Source of the DNA: Anaerolinea thermophila UNI-1
Lineage (GTDB): Bacteria; Chloroflexota; Anaerolineae; Anaerolineales; Anaerolineaceae
NCBI RefSeq assembly: GCF_000199675.1
Contig: NC_014960.1
Coordinates: forward strand, 1,860,001 to 1,924,000
Length of the DNA: 64,000 nucleotides
Direction of reading: 5' to 3'
Below, one piece after another: positions 9,408-17,914 of this stretch. The position numbers and the translations under genes were made by a program. Every line of letters begins with the position of its first letter. Positions within the stretch are counted from its first letter, which is position 1. A model generated the notes under the pieces. That model was not told where the DNA came from and did no database searches. It saw only the letters and a list, made by a program, of their open reading frames with translations.

Positions 9408-10646
9408 ATGATGAATTCACTGATCTCGGTACAAGAAGCCCAGGAACGCATTCTGCGTTTCTTTGATACCCTCCCCATAGAAACAATTGCATTAGAAAAC
9501 GCGCTTGGTTTGGTGCTTGCAGAAGACATCCATGCCCCTTTTGATCTACCTCCCTTCACCAGCTCCAGCATGGATGGTTTTGCCTTACGCTCCGAAGATA
9601 TTCGCACTGCATCCCCAGAAAATCCTGTCACCTTAAGAGTTATTCAGGATATCCCCGCTGGAACATTCCCGAATATCCCTGTTCTTCCAGGTGAAGCTGC
9701 GCGAATCATGACAGGCGCCCCTATACCCATGGGCGTAGATTGCGTAGTACCAGTTGAAAATACAAATGCATTTAATCTAAAGGGAACAGGGCTACCCGAT
9801 ACAGTACAAATTGTGTCTCCAGTTGCTCCCGGGCAATACTTGCGCCCTAAAGGGCAAGATCTTCAAACGGGAGATGTTGTCCTTCGTGCTGGCACACAAA
9901 TTACTCCTCAAGATATTGGTCTCCTGGCTTCAATGGGCAAAACAGAAGTGAGGGTTTATCCCCGTCCTCAAGTAATCCTCTTCTCTTCCGGGAATGAAAT
10001 CGTCCCTCCAGCATCTCCTTTAGAACCCGGGAAAATCTATGACTCCAATCTTCCGATGCTCACAGCCATGCTTAAAGCCAATGGCGCTGTGGCCGTCCCA
10101 TTAGGAACTTTAAGGGACGATCCGCAAGAAATTTTGAAATCTCTAGAACGCGCAACCCAACAAAAACCTGCTTTTATTCTGACCTCGGCGGGGGTTTCGG
10201 TAGGTACATATGATTTTGTGCGAAAGGTGGTCGAAGAAAACGGCTCTCTGGATTTCTGGCGAGTCAATATGCGCCCCGGCAAACCCCTTGCCTTTGGTTT
10301 TTTCCGAGATGTTCCATTCATAGGCTTGCCCGGCAACCCTGTATCTTCCTTTGTGGGGTTTACGGTTTTTGTAATCCCTGTGCTCCGCAAGTTAATGGGC
10401 TTTCCTCCTTCACCCCCTCCCACTTTTACTGCCATCCTCGAAGAAAACGTTGAATCAGACGGCAGAGAAAGTTATTTACGGGGAAACGTAATATTCACTC
10501 CAACGGGTTATCGAGCACACTTAGAAGGGCATCAGGGGTCAGGAAATCTTGCCTCCCTGTCCAAAGCAAATGCTTTACTGATTCTGCCCTCTGGGGTAAA
10601 ATCTCTCCCCGCTGGAACAGAGGTAAAATTTTGGTTCATTCGGTAA
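9408..10646 (+). CDS. moeA: molybdopterin molybdenumtransferase MoeA
   Basis: Inserts molybdate into adenylylated molybdopterin at the last step of Moco synthesis. The 412 residues show the expected domain order: N-terminal DLPPFTSSSMDGFAL segment, RIMTGAPIPMGVDCVVPVE, the GNEIVPP and GKIYDSNLPML segment of the MPT-binding domain, SAGVSVGTYDFV, GLPGNPVSSFVGF, and a C-terminal beta-barrel domain. AAAGGAATTGA before the tandem ATGs provides the ribosome binding site. No other Moco gene lies nearby; pairing with the Rel gene is probably positional only. Confidence 0.93.
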   Translation: MMNSLISVQEAQERILRFFDTLPIETIALENALGLVLAEDIHAPFDLPPFTSSSMDGFALRSEDIRTASPENPVTLRVIQDIPAGTFPNIPVLPGEAARIMTGAPIPMGVDCVVPVENTNAFNLKGTGLPDTVQIVSPVAPGQYLRPKGQDLQTGDVVLRAGTQITPQDIGLLASMGKTEVRVYPRPQVILFSSGNEIVPPASPLEPGKIYDSNLPMLTAMLKANGAVAVPLGTLRDDPQEILKSLERATQQKPAFILTSAGVSVGTYDFVRKVVEENGSLDFWRVNMRPGKPLAFGFFRDVPFIGLPGNPVSSFVGFTVFVIPVLRKLMGFPPSPPPTFTAILEENVESDGRESYLRGNVIFTPTGYRAHLEGHQGSGNLASLSKANALLILPSGVKSLPAGTEVKFWFIR

Positions 10647-10779
10647 AAATTCATGTAGAATTAGCCGAGATTTTGGAATAATCGGTTTAATCTAAAGCAT
10701 TCTCTTGCTGAATCCCCAAGGAAAAGTGGGGAGATAAGCCAAAAAGAAAAATTTATTACCTTGGAGGGTTAAAAATCTC

Positions 10780-11022
10780 ATGCCGCGAATTCGATGCCAT
10801 TACCTGGATTGTGTTTTTTGGGATGAAGGTTACTGCAGTGCAGCCCAGGTTGAAATTGATCCCGATAAAGGTTGCCTGACTTATAGCCCCAACCCGGAAT
10901 CCTCGGCAGAAGATGTTTGGGATGAAACCGAGGAAGACCTGGAAGAATGGGACGAACTCGAACTCGAAGAGGGAGAAGAGGACGAGGACCTTTGGGTTGA
11001 CGAAGACGAAGAAGATTACTAA
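10780..11022 (+). CDS. small acidic Cys-containing protein, unknown function
   Basis: 80 residues. The first 35 carry four Cys (MPRIRCHYLDCVFWDEGYCSAAQ ... DKGCLTY region: C6, C11, C19, C32), a spacing that could bind a metal. The last 40 residues are almost entirely Asp, Glu, Trp and Leu (net charge strongly negative). A clear Shine-Dalgarno TTGGAGGG lies at 10761-10768. It sits alone between moeA and a strong terminator. The 133-bp gap before it contains a 6-bp hairpin (TCCCCA / TGGGGA, 10713-10732) but no clear promoter. I do not recognise the family. The Cys part resembles small zinc-binding domains, and the acidic tail resembles those of nucleic-acid-mimic or partner-binding proteins. 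Confidence 0.75.
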   Translation: MPRIRCHYLDCVFWDEGYCSAAQVEIDPDKGCLTYSPNPESSAEDVWDETEEDLEEWDELELEEGEEDEDLWVDEDEEDY

Positions 11023-11048
11023 AAGTCTTAAAATCAAAACCATTTCTT

Positions 11049-11092
11049 ATCGACTTTCGGGGAAGGACTGCTTGACCCGAGAGTCGATTTTT
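11049..11092 (+). terminator. intrinsic terminator after the acidic protein gene
   Basis: 13-bp stem with one G-T pair (11049-11061 with 11076-11088), 14-base loop, then TTTTT. It contains a candidate -35 element for the next gene. Confidence 0.85.
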
Positions 11093-11099
11093 ATATTAT
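11072..11099 (+). promoter_or_regulatory. promoter of the MFS gene, embedded in the preceding terminator
   Basis: TTGACC, 16-nt spacer, TATTAT. The -35 lies in the terminator loop and 3' arm, and the -10 just after its T run. The start of transcription would fall within a few bases of the ATG at 11109. Confidence 0.5.
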
Positions 11100-11108
11100 T
11101 GAGGAACT

Positions 11109-12362
11109 ATGCAAACTGAAAAAGCAAAGCATCATCGCTTCAATTTCGTGGTGAACATTCTGGACGGTGCCATGTTTGGTATGGCTCTGGGATTTGCATC
11201 TTTTTCAACCGTCATTCCTCTCTTTATTTCCACCCTCTCGGATTCGGCTATTTTTATCGGGATGGTTTCTGCCGTTCACGTACTTGGCTGGCAACTTCCA
11301 CAGTTATTTATTGCGCCATGGTTGGCAAACAAAGAGCGCATGAAACCCCTGGTCATGATATTTACTTTGCAAGAACGATTACCTTTTTTAGGATTGGCAG
11401 TAGTCGCCTTCCTTCTCCCTTCAATTGGAGACACATGGGGTATCGTCCTAGCATTTGTCATGTTGACATGGCAAGCCATTGGAGGGGGCTTAACAGCCAA
11501 TCCCTGGCAATTGATGATTCACAAAATCATCTTTCCAGAAGTGCTCACAACTTTTTTCGGCATCCAGGCGGCTGCTTTGAACCTGTTTGCTGCAGTTGGG
11601 GCTGTTTTTTCCGGCTTAATCCTTGACCGTATTCCCTATCCTCACAATTTTGCACTTACATTTCTGATTGCCGGATTCTGGTTGGCTGTGTCCTATGCTT
11701 TTATCAATGCCACAAAAGAACCTAAAGGAGAAGCCAACGGGGCAGAAGCGCAGTTTTCCTCTCTTTGGAACGCAATCATTACAATCACCCGTACAGACAC
11801 CAACTTCAATGCGGTTCTGGGAGTACGAATCTTGGGAACCATCGGAATGATGGGGACTGCATTCTACAGTGTATACGCCGTCAATCAACTTGGAGCCTCC
11901 AAAACTGAAGCGGGAATTTTAACCAGCGTCCTGATGATTTCTTCAGTGCTAACAAATTTGCTCTTGGGATGGTTAGCGGACCACTGGGGACATAAAAAAG
12001 TTTTAGAAATTGGAGGCGTTGCCATGTTCCTCAGCGCTCTTCTTGCCGCTCTTGCTCCCTCATTTGCCTGGTTTTACCCGGTAATGTTCTTCACCGGAAT
12101 ATCCAATACTGCCATGTGGACAATTATGATGGCTTTTGTGCTGACATTCGGAGAAGAACACCAAAAACCCCTTTATGTGGGAATGGCAAATACTCTGATT
12201 ACTCCATTCACCTTTGCCGCCCCTATTTTTGGAGGGTGGCTGGCTAATTTGTTTGGATATCCTGTAGTTTTTTGGGTCTCTGCAATCGTATCCATCCTGT
12301 GTTTGGGTGTCCTTCACTTTTTTGTTCGAGAAAGAAGAAGCCATAGAACAGAGCAGGTATGA
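11109..12362 (+). CDS. major facilitator superfamily (MFS) transporter
   Basis: 417 residues with about 12 hydrophobic segments in two halves separated by a polar loop (around FINATKEPKGEANGAEAQF), the layout of MFS permeases. The second half contains LLGWLADHWGHKKVLEIGG, the loop motif typical of MFS proteins. The substrate cannot be inferred; the protein resembles the drug/sugar exporter-like MFS group. GAGG upstream of the ATG is the likely ribosome binding site. It overlaps the following methyltransferase gene by ATGA, so the two are translationally coupled. Confidence 0.85.
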   Translation: MQTEKAKHHRFNFVVNILDGAMFGMALGFASFSTVIPLFISTLSDSAIFIGMVSAVHVLGWQLPQLFIAPWLANKERMKPLVMIFTLQERLPFLGLAVVAFLLPSIGDTWGIVLAFVMLTWQAIGGGLTANPWQLMIHKIIFPEVLTTFFGIQAAALNLFAAVGAVFSGLILDRIPYPHNFALTFLIAGFWLAVSYAFINATKEPKGEANGAEAQFSSLWNAIITITRTDTNFNAVLGVRILGTIGMMGTAFYSVYAVNQLGASKTEAGILTSVLMISSVLTNLLLGWLADHWGHKKVLEIGGVAMFLSALLAALAPSFAWFYPVMFFTGISNTAMWTIMMAFVLTFGEEHQKPLYVGMANTLITPFTFAAPIFGGWLANLFGYPVVFWVSAIVSILCLGVLHFFVRERRSHRTEQV

Positions 12363-13015
12363 ATTGGAGAAAACGGATTCTGTATTTTCTTTTTGACTTG
12401 CTTTACCATCCATTTGCCTGGGCTTATGATTTCGTTGCGGCTATTGTCTCGCTAAATTCCTGGCAGAAGTGGGTAACAAGCATCATTCCCTTCCTGCCTG
12501 GCGAGACCGTTCTTGAGTTGGGATGTGGCACCGGCTACTTAATGCGCGCCCTGAGAAGTTCCAGGAAGATTATTGGGATCGATCTGTCGCCTCAGATGAT
12601 TCGTCAAACCAGAAAGCGGGTAAACATACACAACAACGCCTTTCCATTTCTCATCCAAGCAGACGGACGGGCAATTCCCTTAAAGAAAGAAACCTTTGAC
12701 CACGTTGTTGCCACCTTTCCCGCCCCTTATCTGTTCGAAGAAGCCACTTTAAGAAGCGTTCAATTTGCTCTCAAGCCAGGCGGAAGTATGGTCGTTTTAC
12801 TTTCGGCTGTTCCACCCCTGATCAGCCCTCTAGAACACATTCATTCCTGGGTAATGAGAAAGGGTGGCGTTTTTGAGGCTTCTCAAGTATTTTTCAATAT
12901 TATTCGAGAAAAAGCGCAACAGGCAGGACTTACACCGGTACATCTGGAATGGACGCCCTGTCTTTCTGGAAAGATTTTGGTATTGGTTGCAGTAAAATCT
13001 GTTCAAACCTGTTAA
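12359..13015 (+). CDS. class I SAM-dependent methyltransferase
   Basis: 218 residues with the SAM-binding motif I VLELGCGTGYLMRAL, the acidic end of motif II (IIGIDLSPQMIRQ), motif III-like ADGRAIPLKKETFDHVVATFP, and LKPGGSMVVLLS. This is the UbiE/Methyltransf_11 pattern. Family members methylate small molecules or lipids; nothing here specifies the acceptor. The N-terminus (about 1-40) is hydrophobic/aromatic and may lie at the membrane. The start codon overlaps the MFS stop (ATGA). Confidence 0.85.
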   Translation: MNWRKRILYFLFDLLYHPFAWAYDFVAAIVSLNSWQKWVTSIIPFLPGETVLELGCGTGYLMRALRSSRKIIGIDLSPQMIRQTRKRVNIHNNAFPFLIQADGRAIPLKKETFDHVVATFPAPYLFEEATLRSVQFALKPGGSMVVLLSAVPPLISPLEHIHSWVMRKGGVFEASQVFFNIIREKAQQAGLTPVHLEWTPCLSGKILVLVAVKSVQTC

Positions 13016-13023
13016 GTTTGTTG

Positions 13024-13029
13024 TAAAAT
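13024..13029 (+). promoter_or_regulatory. -10-like element before the SpoIIE-type phosphatase
   Basis: TAAAAT ends 6 nt before the ATG at 13036. There is no Shine-Dalgarno sequence between them and no clear -35. Possible leaderless start. Confidence 0.35.
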
Positions 13030-13035
13030 CAAAAC

Positions 13036-13758
13036 ATGGAAATTCAAATCGCGGTTGCCAAGACCAATAAATACGCCGTTAGTGAGAGTGGCGATACCCT
13101 TGAAGTGATTGAACGCCCGAACGGAGGCGTTTCGGTTGTTCTTGCAGACGGACAAACTTCCGGCAAAGCGGCAAAAGCCATTTCCTCGATGGTGGTTCGC
13201 AAGGTCATTGCCCTTCTCGCCGAAGGGGTACGCGATGGTGCTGCCGCCCGCGCAGCATCAGACTACCTTTACACGGAAAAGAACGGGAAAGTCTCTGCTA
13301 CATTGAATATTCTTTCTGCAGATTTACAAACCAATACAATTGTAATTGCCAGAAACAACCATTGCCCCATTTATGTGGCTCGTGGAGAAATGATTGAGAC
13401 ACTGATCTCCGAAGCACCGGCAATTGGAACTTCTCGAAACATTCGCCCGGATATTTCCGAAATTCCACTGGAGGGTGGGACAACGGTGGTGATGTTTACC
13501 GATGGTGTACTCCACGCCGGCGAGCGCTACGGAGAAAGTTTGGACATCCCCACCATTTTAGGGTCTTTCCTGGAGGACCAGGAACCACCGGCTCAGGTGA
13601 TTGCCGATTCTCTGCTTGCCCAAGCCATACAACTGGATCAGAACCGTCCCAACGACGATATGAGTGTTGTGGTCCTCAGGGTTTTACATCACAAACAAGA
13701 CCTGATCAGGCGAATGATTGTCCGCTTACCTGTAGGGCCGGACGAAAACGAATTCTAA
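13036..13758 (+). CDS. SpoIIE/PP2C-like serine/threonine phosphatase
   Basis: 240-residue stand-alone PPM-type phosphatase domain of the SpoIIE/RsbU class. Metal-ligand motifs are visible: VVLADGQTSGKAA near the N-terminus, MFTDGVLHAGERYG in the middle, and RPNDDMSVVVLR near the C-terminus. Family members dephosphorylate anti-anti-sigma factors or similar partners in the cytosol. No sensor domain is attached, and no anti-sigma/anti-anti-sigma pair is adjacent. The next gene starts 4 bp downstream. Confidence 0.82.
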   Translation: MEIQIAVAKTNKYAVSESGDTLEVIERPNGGVSVVLADGQTSGKAAKAISSMVVRKVIALLAEGVRDGAAARAASDYLYTEKNGKVSATLNILSADLQTNTIVIARNNHCPIYVARGEMIETLISEAPAIGTSRNIRPDISEIPLEGGTTVVMFTDGVLHAGERYGESLDIPTILGSFLEDQEPPAQVIADSLLAQAIQLDQNRPNDDMSVVVLRVLHHKQDLIRRMIVRLPVGPDENEF

Positions 13759-13762
13759 GTCC

Positions 13763-14809
13763 ATGAGAGGGAACAAGAAGCCCTCATTCTTTCGTTCTTT
13801 ACGCGCCTCATGGCGTGATACTGTACTTCTGTTCCGGGAGTTCCGTCTTCCTCTTTTTGTCTTCCTGGGGATTTTGTTTGCTGGGGGAGTTAGTTATCAC
13901 ACACTCTCGCAATCCACTGATTCCCCCACCCAATCGCTATCCGAAGCCCTGTATACTGTATTAACTCTCATCTTTCTCCAACCTATTCAGCCTTACCCCA
14001 AGTCCTGGTATCTGCAAATCTTCTATTTCCTTATGCCCTTGCTGGGGCTGAGTGTGCTGGCACAAGGGCTGACCGAATTTGGGATTTTGTTCTTCAACCG
14101 TCGTGCAAGAAATAAGGAATGGCAAATGGCCGTAGCATCTACATATCATAAACATATCATCCTTGTTGGATTGGGGCATCTGGGAACTCGGGTTGTCACA
14201 CTTTTAAGAGACCTGGATGAAGATACCGTAGTGATAGAAATTGCACCTCGCCCTGATCTCAAGAGTCTGTTGCACCGCCTGGATATCCCGTTGATAGAAG
14301 ATGACGCTACAAGAGAGGAAGTTCTGCTGGCGGCAGGAGTTTCTCGGGCTAAAGCCATCATGCTACTCACCCAAAACGACAGTCTCAATCTTGAAATGGC
14401 TCTTAAAGCCAGAAAGATTAATCCTGGTATCCAGGTCATCGTACGCATTTTTGATGATGAATTTGCGGACTCACTCCAGAAACAATTTGGATTTCAAGCC
14501 TTCAGCGCCACAGGACTTGCCGCTCCTATCTTTGCGGCTACTGCCGCAGGAATTGATATGACGCCTCCCATCAGCATAGAAGGAAAGCCTCATACCCTTG
14601 CTAAAATTCTGGTTTCTCCCTCTTCTCACCTGATTGACAAAACCATTAACCAAATTGAGGAACAATTTCGCGTAAGTGTGGTGTTTTTACAACAGAACGG
14701 TCAAATGGTTTTTCATCCTGAAGGCGGTCTCAAAGTTGTTGAAGGATCTACATTAGCCATCTTTGGACCACCAGGGCAAATTCATCAGATTGTGAATGAA
14801 AACCATTAA
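13763..14809 (+). CDS. ion-channel-like membrane protein with RCK (TrkA-N/TrkA-C) domain, no K+ filter
   Basis: 348 residues. Two hydrophobic helices (about 29-50 and 75-112) flank a short re-entrant-like stretch, as in two-TM potassium channels. A full RCK domain follows: Rossmann motif VGLGHLGTRVVTLL (about 130-145), the VIEIAPRPD acid, DDATREEVLLAAGVSRAKAIMLLT, and a TrkA-C-like end (about 265-348). Where the filter TVGYG should be, the sequence reads ALYTVLTLIFLQPIQPYPK, so K+ selectivity is not supported. It could be a channel with another selectivity or a nucleotide-sensing membrane protein. It overlaps the next gene by 14 bp. Confidence 0.75.
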   Translation: MRGNKKPSFFRSLRASWRDTVLLFREFRLPLFVFLGILFAGGVSYHTLSQSTDSPTQSLSEALYTVLTLIFLQPIQPYPKSWYLQIFYFLMPLLGLSVLAQGLTEFGILFFNRRARNKEWQMAVASTYHKHIILVGLGHLGTRVVTLLRDLDEDTVVIEIAPRPDLKSLLHRLDIPLIEDDATREEVLLAAGVSRAKAIMLLTQNDSLNLEMALKARKINPGIQVIVRIFDDEFADSLQKQFGFQAFSATGLAAPIFAATAAGIDMTPPISIEGKPHTLAKILVSPSSHLIDKTINQIEEQFRVSVVFLQQNGQMVFHPEGGLKVVEGSTLAIFGPPGQIHQIVNENH

Positions 14810-15179
14810 GTCTTTTCCTGTTATTGGTGTCGTTGGGCCCTGCACGGCTGGAAAATCCACCCTGATTCGCAACCTGGAGCGCCATAATATCCCAGCCCGT
14901 CACATTGCCCAGGAACATTCCTACGTAGAAGATATGTGGCAAAGGTTGACCCATCCAGACGTGTTAATCTTTCTGGATGTAAGTTATCCTGTAAGCCTCA
15001 AGCGACGTAAATTTAACTGGACAGAAGAAGAATACCTGGAACAACAGAGACGCTTGAGACATGCGCGGGCACACTGTCATTTTTATCTCCTCACAGATCC
15101 TTATACAGAAGAGCAGGTTTTTCAGCAAGTTTACGAATTTCTCCAAAAACATTTTCCCCTACTCATCCCCTCCCAATGA
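14796..15179 (+). CDS. small P-loop NTPase, unknown function
   Basis: 127 residues beginning with a kinase-type Walker A, IGVVGPCTAGKSTLIRNL, and a possible Walker B/second strand, PDVLIFLDVSYPVSLKRR. The charged segment TEEEYLEQQRRLRHARAHC could serve as a lid. The size and motifs resemble shortened nucleoside or dephospho-CoA kinase-like P-loop proteins, but no specific family is recognised. The start lies inside the preceding RCK gene, suggesting translational coupling and a link with that membrane protein. Confidence 0.7.
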   Translation: MKTIKSFPVIGVVGPCTAGKSTLIRNLERHNIPARHIAQEHSYVEDMWQRLTHPDVLIFLDVSYPVSLKRRKFNWTEEEYLEQQRRLRHARAHCHFYLLTDPYTEEQVFQQVYEFLQKHFPLLIPSQ

Positions 15180-15182
15180 GAG

Positions 15183-15214
15183 TATAATCGCCACAGCGCC
15201 AGCCGCAGGCTGGC
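15183..15214 (+). promoter_or_regulatory. secD leader: -10 element and 5' UTR hairpin
   Basis: TATAAT at 15183-15188, without a convincing -35, is followed by a perfect 7-bp hairpin GCCAGCC-GCA-GGCTGGC (15198-15214). The hairpin has no T run after it. A ribosome binding site (GGAGGAAAAGAAGG) lies just upstream of the secD ATG. The hairpin would be in the 5' UTR. Confidence 0.45.
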
Positions 15215-15242
15215 ATTTGTATGCATCGGAGGAAAAGAAGGA

Positions 15243-16637
15243 ATGAAGCGTTACTATTTCACTCTGGCTCTAATTGTCCTCCTGCTTGGACTGACCATTT
15301 GGTTCAATGTCCCGGGACATCCACAAATCAAAATAGGGAATTTCGAACGTAGCATGGACCTGATCCAGGGGCTGGATCTGCAAGGGGGCGTACAAGTGTT
15401 ATTGGAAGCCGATCTACCCGCAGAAACTCCCATTGATCCCCAAGCCCTTGAAGATGCCCGTACGATTCTGGAGAATCGTACTAACGCCTTAGGAGTGAGC
15501 GAAAACCTCTTCCAGGTTGCTGGCGAACGCCGGATTGTCGCAGAATTTCCTGGATTGAGCGATCCTGAAAAAGTGTTGGCGGTTATTAAGGAAACCGGCT
15601 TGCTGGAATTTGTGGATTTGCAAGACAATCCTGAAAATTTACAGGAAGGAAATCTCATTTTGACCGACTTTGGTCAAACCAGCACTTCCACACAACCGAC
15701 TGAAACCACCACCGCTCCTGCCACCGAAGGGCAAGAGTCTCTGGCTTCTACAACGGTGTATCACACTATCATGACTGGAAAAGACCTTAAGAGTGTGGTG
15801 GTCTCTCGTAATCCGAATACGGGCGAAGTTGTCATTGACTTCACGCTCTCTGACGAAGGCGCAAAAATTTTTGATGAATATACCAGCAATAACATTGGTA
15901 AGATTCTGGCTATCGTCCTAGACAAGAAAATTATCTCTGCCCCGCGCGTTCAAGGTCGCATCCCCAGTGGGCAGGGACAGATCACCGGGAATTTCACCCT
16001 TGAAACAGCCAACAACCTTGCCATTCAAATGCGCTATGGCGCACTCCCCATTCCGTTCAAGGTTGTGGAAAGCCGAGTGATTGGGCCTACCCTTGGGCGA
16101 GATTCTTTGCAGAAGAGCCTTCTGGCGGGGTACATTGGTTTTACCATCGTCATTTTGTTCATGGGAATTTATTACCGCCTACCCGGAGTAATGGCTGATC
16201 TTTCGCTCATCGTTTATGCACTGATTACGTTGACCTTGTTCCGCTTTATCCCGGTCACACTGACACTGCCTGGCATTGCAGGTTTCTTGCTCAGTACAGG
16301 AAGCGCACTGGACGCAAACATCCTGATTTTTGAGCGTTTGAAAGAAGAACTGCGAGCAGGGAGGACGTTCTCTCAAGCCCTTGATCTGGCATGGAAACGC
16401 GCTCTGCCTTCTATTCGCGACTCAAACATTGCCACACTCATCACTGTTGTAATCCTCTTCATCTTCGGTTCACAGTTTGGGGCTACAATCGTCAAAGGAT
16501 TTGCCTTCACTTTGGGAGTCGGTATTTTCGTCTCCCTGTTTTGCGCAATGGTAGTCACCCGAACGTTTATGTATATCCTGGTTGATCGCATGAAACCTCA
16601 AGCCAAACATCTTAAGTGGTTTGGTATTCTTGACTGA
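15243..16637 (+). CDS. secD: protein translocase subunit SecD
   Basis: RND-family accessory membrane protein that uses proton motive force to help pull preproteins through SecYEG. 464 residues: one N-terminal TM helix, the signature [15 protein letters not shown], the periplasmic P1 domain with a Thr/Ser-rich insert (about 140-170), and a C-terminal block of five TM helices with the D4/D5-type [22 protein letters not shown]. secF follows directly, as in most bacteria. Confidence 0.95.
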
Positions 16638-16647
16638 GGAGCACACT

Positions 16648-17574
16648 ATGCTTAATATCCTTGGAAAACGATACCTGTTCTTTGCAATTTCCCTTGCCAT
16701 GATCATCCCTGGATTGATTGTGATGGCAATTTTTGGCTTACCTCTGTCCATAGATTTCAAAGGAGGATCGCTCCTTGAAGTTGAATTTGCCTCAAAAACA
16801 CTCCCAGCCCCAGCAGAGGTGGTCGCGCTCTACAACGATTTAGGGATTACGGATGCTCAGGTAACTACCACAGGAAATAATACCCTGCTGGTACGCTCCT
16901 CTTTCATCGACGATGACGTACGCGCAAAAGTTGTACAGGAGATGAACTCCCGTTTCAATGACACAGTTACCGTCCTGCGGTTTGATAGCGTAGGCCCAAC
17001 TATCGGAAAAGAAGTTGCCGGACGTGCAACCCTGGCAGTTTCCATTGCAGCACTGGCAGTCATTATCTACATCACCTGGGCGTTCCGGGGTGTCCATAAT
17101 GCCTTCCGATATGGTGTTTGCGCCATCATCGCAATGATTCACGATGTATTGGTGGTGATCAGTCTCGTTTCTATCGGCGGCGTCCTCTTCGGATGGCAAG
17201 TAGATGCTCTTTTCCTGACAGCCTTGCTCTCAGTCATTGGCTTCTCGGTTCAGGATAAAGTTGTAGTGTTCGATCGTATTCGTGAAAACTCACAAATCTA
17301 CCGGAAACTGGATTTTGAAAAACTGGCGAATCATTCCATCGTACAAACCCTGCAACGCTCCATTAACACCCAGTTGATGACGGTGGAGTACATGTTGCTG
17401 GCAATCGCTCTGTTTGGTGGTATTACCCTGCGCGAATTTGCCATCATTCTACTGGTAGGTTTGTTCATGGGGACCTACTCTTCCATCTTCATTGCCGCTC
17501 CGTCGCTGGTCATTTGGGAATCTGGGGAATGGCGTAACTGGTTCAAACGAGGCGCCAAACCCGCGTCGGCGTAA
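16648..17574 (+). CDS. secF: protein translocase subunit SecF
   Basis: Partner of SecD. About 308 residues with TM1 (YLFFAISLAMIIPGLIVMAIF), the SecF motif SIDFKGGSLLEVEF, RFDSVGPTIGKEV, and five C-terminal TM helices including ALLSVIGFSVQDKVVVFDRIREN. ATG 16648 is chosen because GAGGAG (about 16637-16642) precedes it; an upstream in-frame start at 16621 lies inside secD. Together with SecD it forms the complete SecDF complex. Confidence 0.95.
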   Translation: MLNILGKRYLFFAISLAMIIPGLIVMAIFGLPLSIDFKGGSLLEVEFASKTLPAPAEVVALYNDLGITDAQVTTTGNNTLLVRSSFIDDDVRAKVVQEMNSRFNDTVTVLRFDSVGPTIGKEVAGRATLAVSIAALAVIIYITWAFRGVHNAFRYGVCAIIAMIHDVLVVISLVSIGGVLFGWQVDALFLTALLSVIGFSVQDKVVVFDRIRENSQIYRKLDFEKLANHSIVQTLQRSINTQLMTVEYMLLAIALFGGITLREFAIILLVGLFMGTYSSIFIAAPSLVIWESGEWRNWFKRGAKPASA

Positions 17575-17581
17575 CGTAAAG

Positions 17582-17610
17582 AATCAGGCGAGAGAGACAC
17601 TCGCCTGATT
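17582..17610 (+). terminator. terminator-like hairpin after secF
   Basis: Perfect 11-bp stem AATCAGGCGAG / CTCGCCTGATT with loop AGAGACA. Only a short pyrimidine-rich tail (CCTTTC) follows. Confidence 0.75.
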
Positions 17611-17624
17611 CCTTTCAAAAAGCC

Positions 17625-17653
17625 TTGACTTTTCCAATTCACTTCCGTAGAAT
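17625..17653 (+). promoter_or_regulatory. sigma-70-type promoter of the glycine cleavage operon
   Basis: TTGACT, 17-nt spacer, TAGAAT, placed just ahead of the riboswitch. Start of transcription is expected near 17660. One of the best matches in the window. Confidence 0.75.
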
Positions 17654-17673
17654 GGAAAAAGCCGGCAGGGATT

Positions 17674-17832
17674 CCGGGAAGAGACCCTCATCAGGGGCAC
17701 CGAAGGGGCAAGCCATATGCAGGCGAATCTCTCAGGTAAAAAGGACCCGGTTTCCGTCCCACTCTGGAGAGTCTTTAATGACACCGAAGGGGCAAACCCG
17801 CATTGGGTGAATCTCTCAGGTTAGAAACAGAG
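17674..17832 (+). promoter_or_regulatory. tandem glycine riboswitch (two aptamers)
   Basis: Aptamer 1 (about 17674-17750) is closed by CCGGG/CCCGG; aptamer 2 (about 17762-17832) by CTCTG/CAGAG. Both contain the conserved cores CACCGAAGGGGCAA and GAATCTCTCAGGT, the hallmark of the glycine-binding gcvT-type riboswitch. The two aptamers sit in tandem with a short linker, as is common for this class, which binds glycine and controls glycine catabolism or transport genes. It lies directly upstream of gcvH-gcvPA-gcvPB. Confidence 0.95.
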
Positions 17833-17868
17833 GCGCGGTTGAGAAATCAACCGTGCCTTTATCTTTTT
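17832..17868 (+). terminator. riboswitch expression platform: intrinsic terminator
   Basis: Stem GGCGCGGTTGA (17832-17842) / TCAACCGTGCC (17847-17857) with a GAAA loop and one G-T pair, followed by TTTATCTTTTT. Its 5' arm touches the closing helix of aptamer 2, so glycine binding could compete with terminator formation. An ON switch is expected from known glycine riboswitches, but the direction of control is inferred. Confidence 0.85.
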
Positions 17869-17914
17869 CAATACAATAATCCATCCATATCTAATTTCAC
17901 ATAGGAGGTATCTC

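Noticed and set aside
15211..15226. TGGCATTTGTATGCAT as a second sigma-54 promoter before secD
   Set aside because: GG to GC spacing is 9, not 10, and SecDF is not a typical sigma-54 target.
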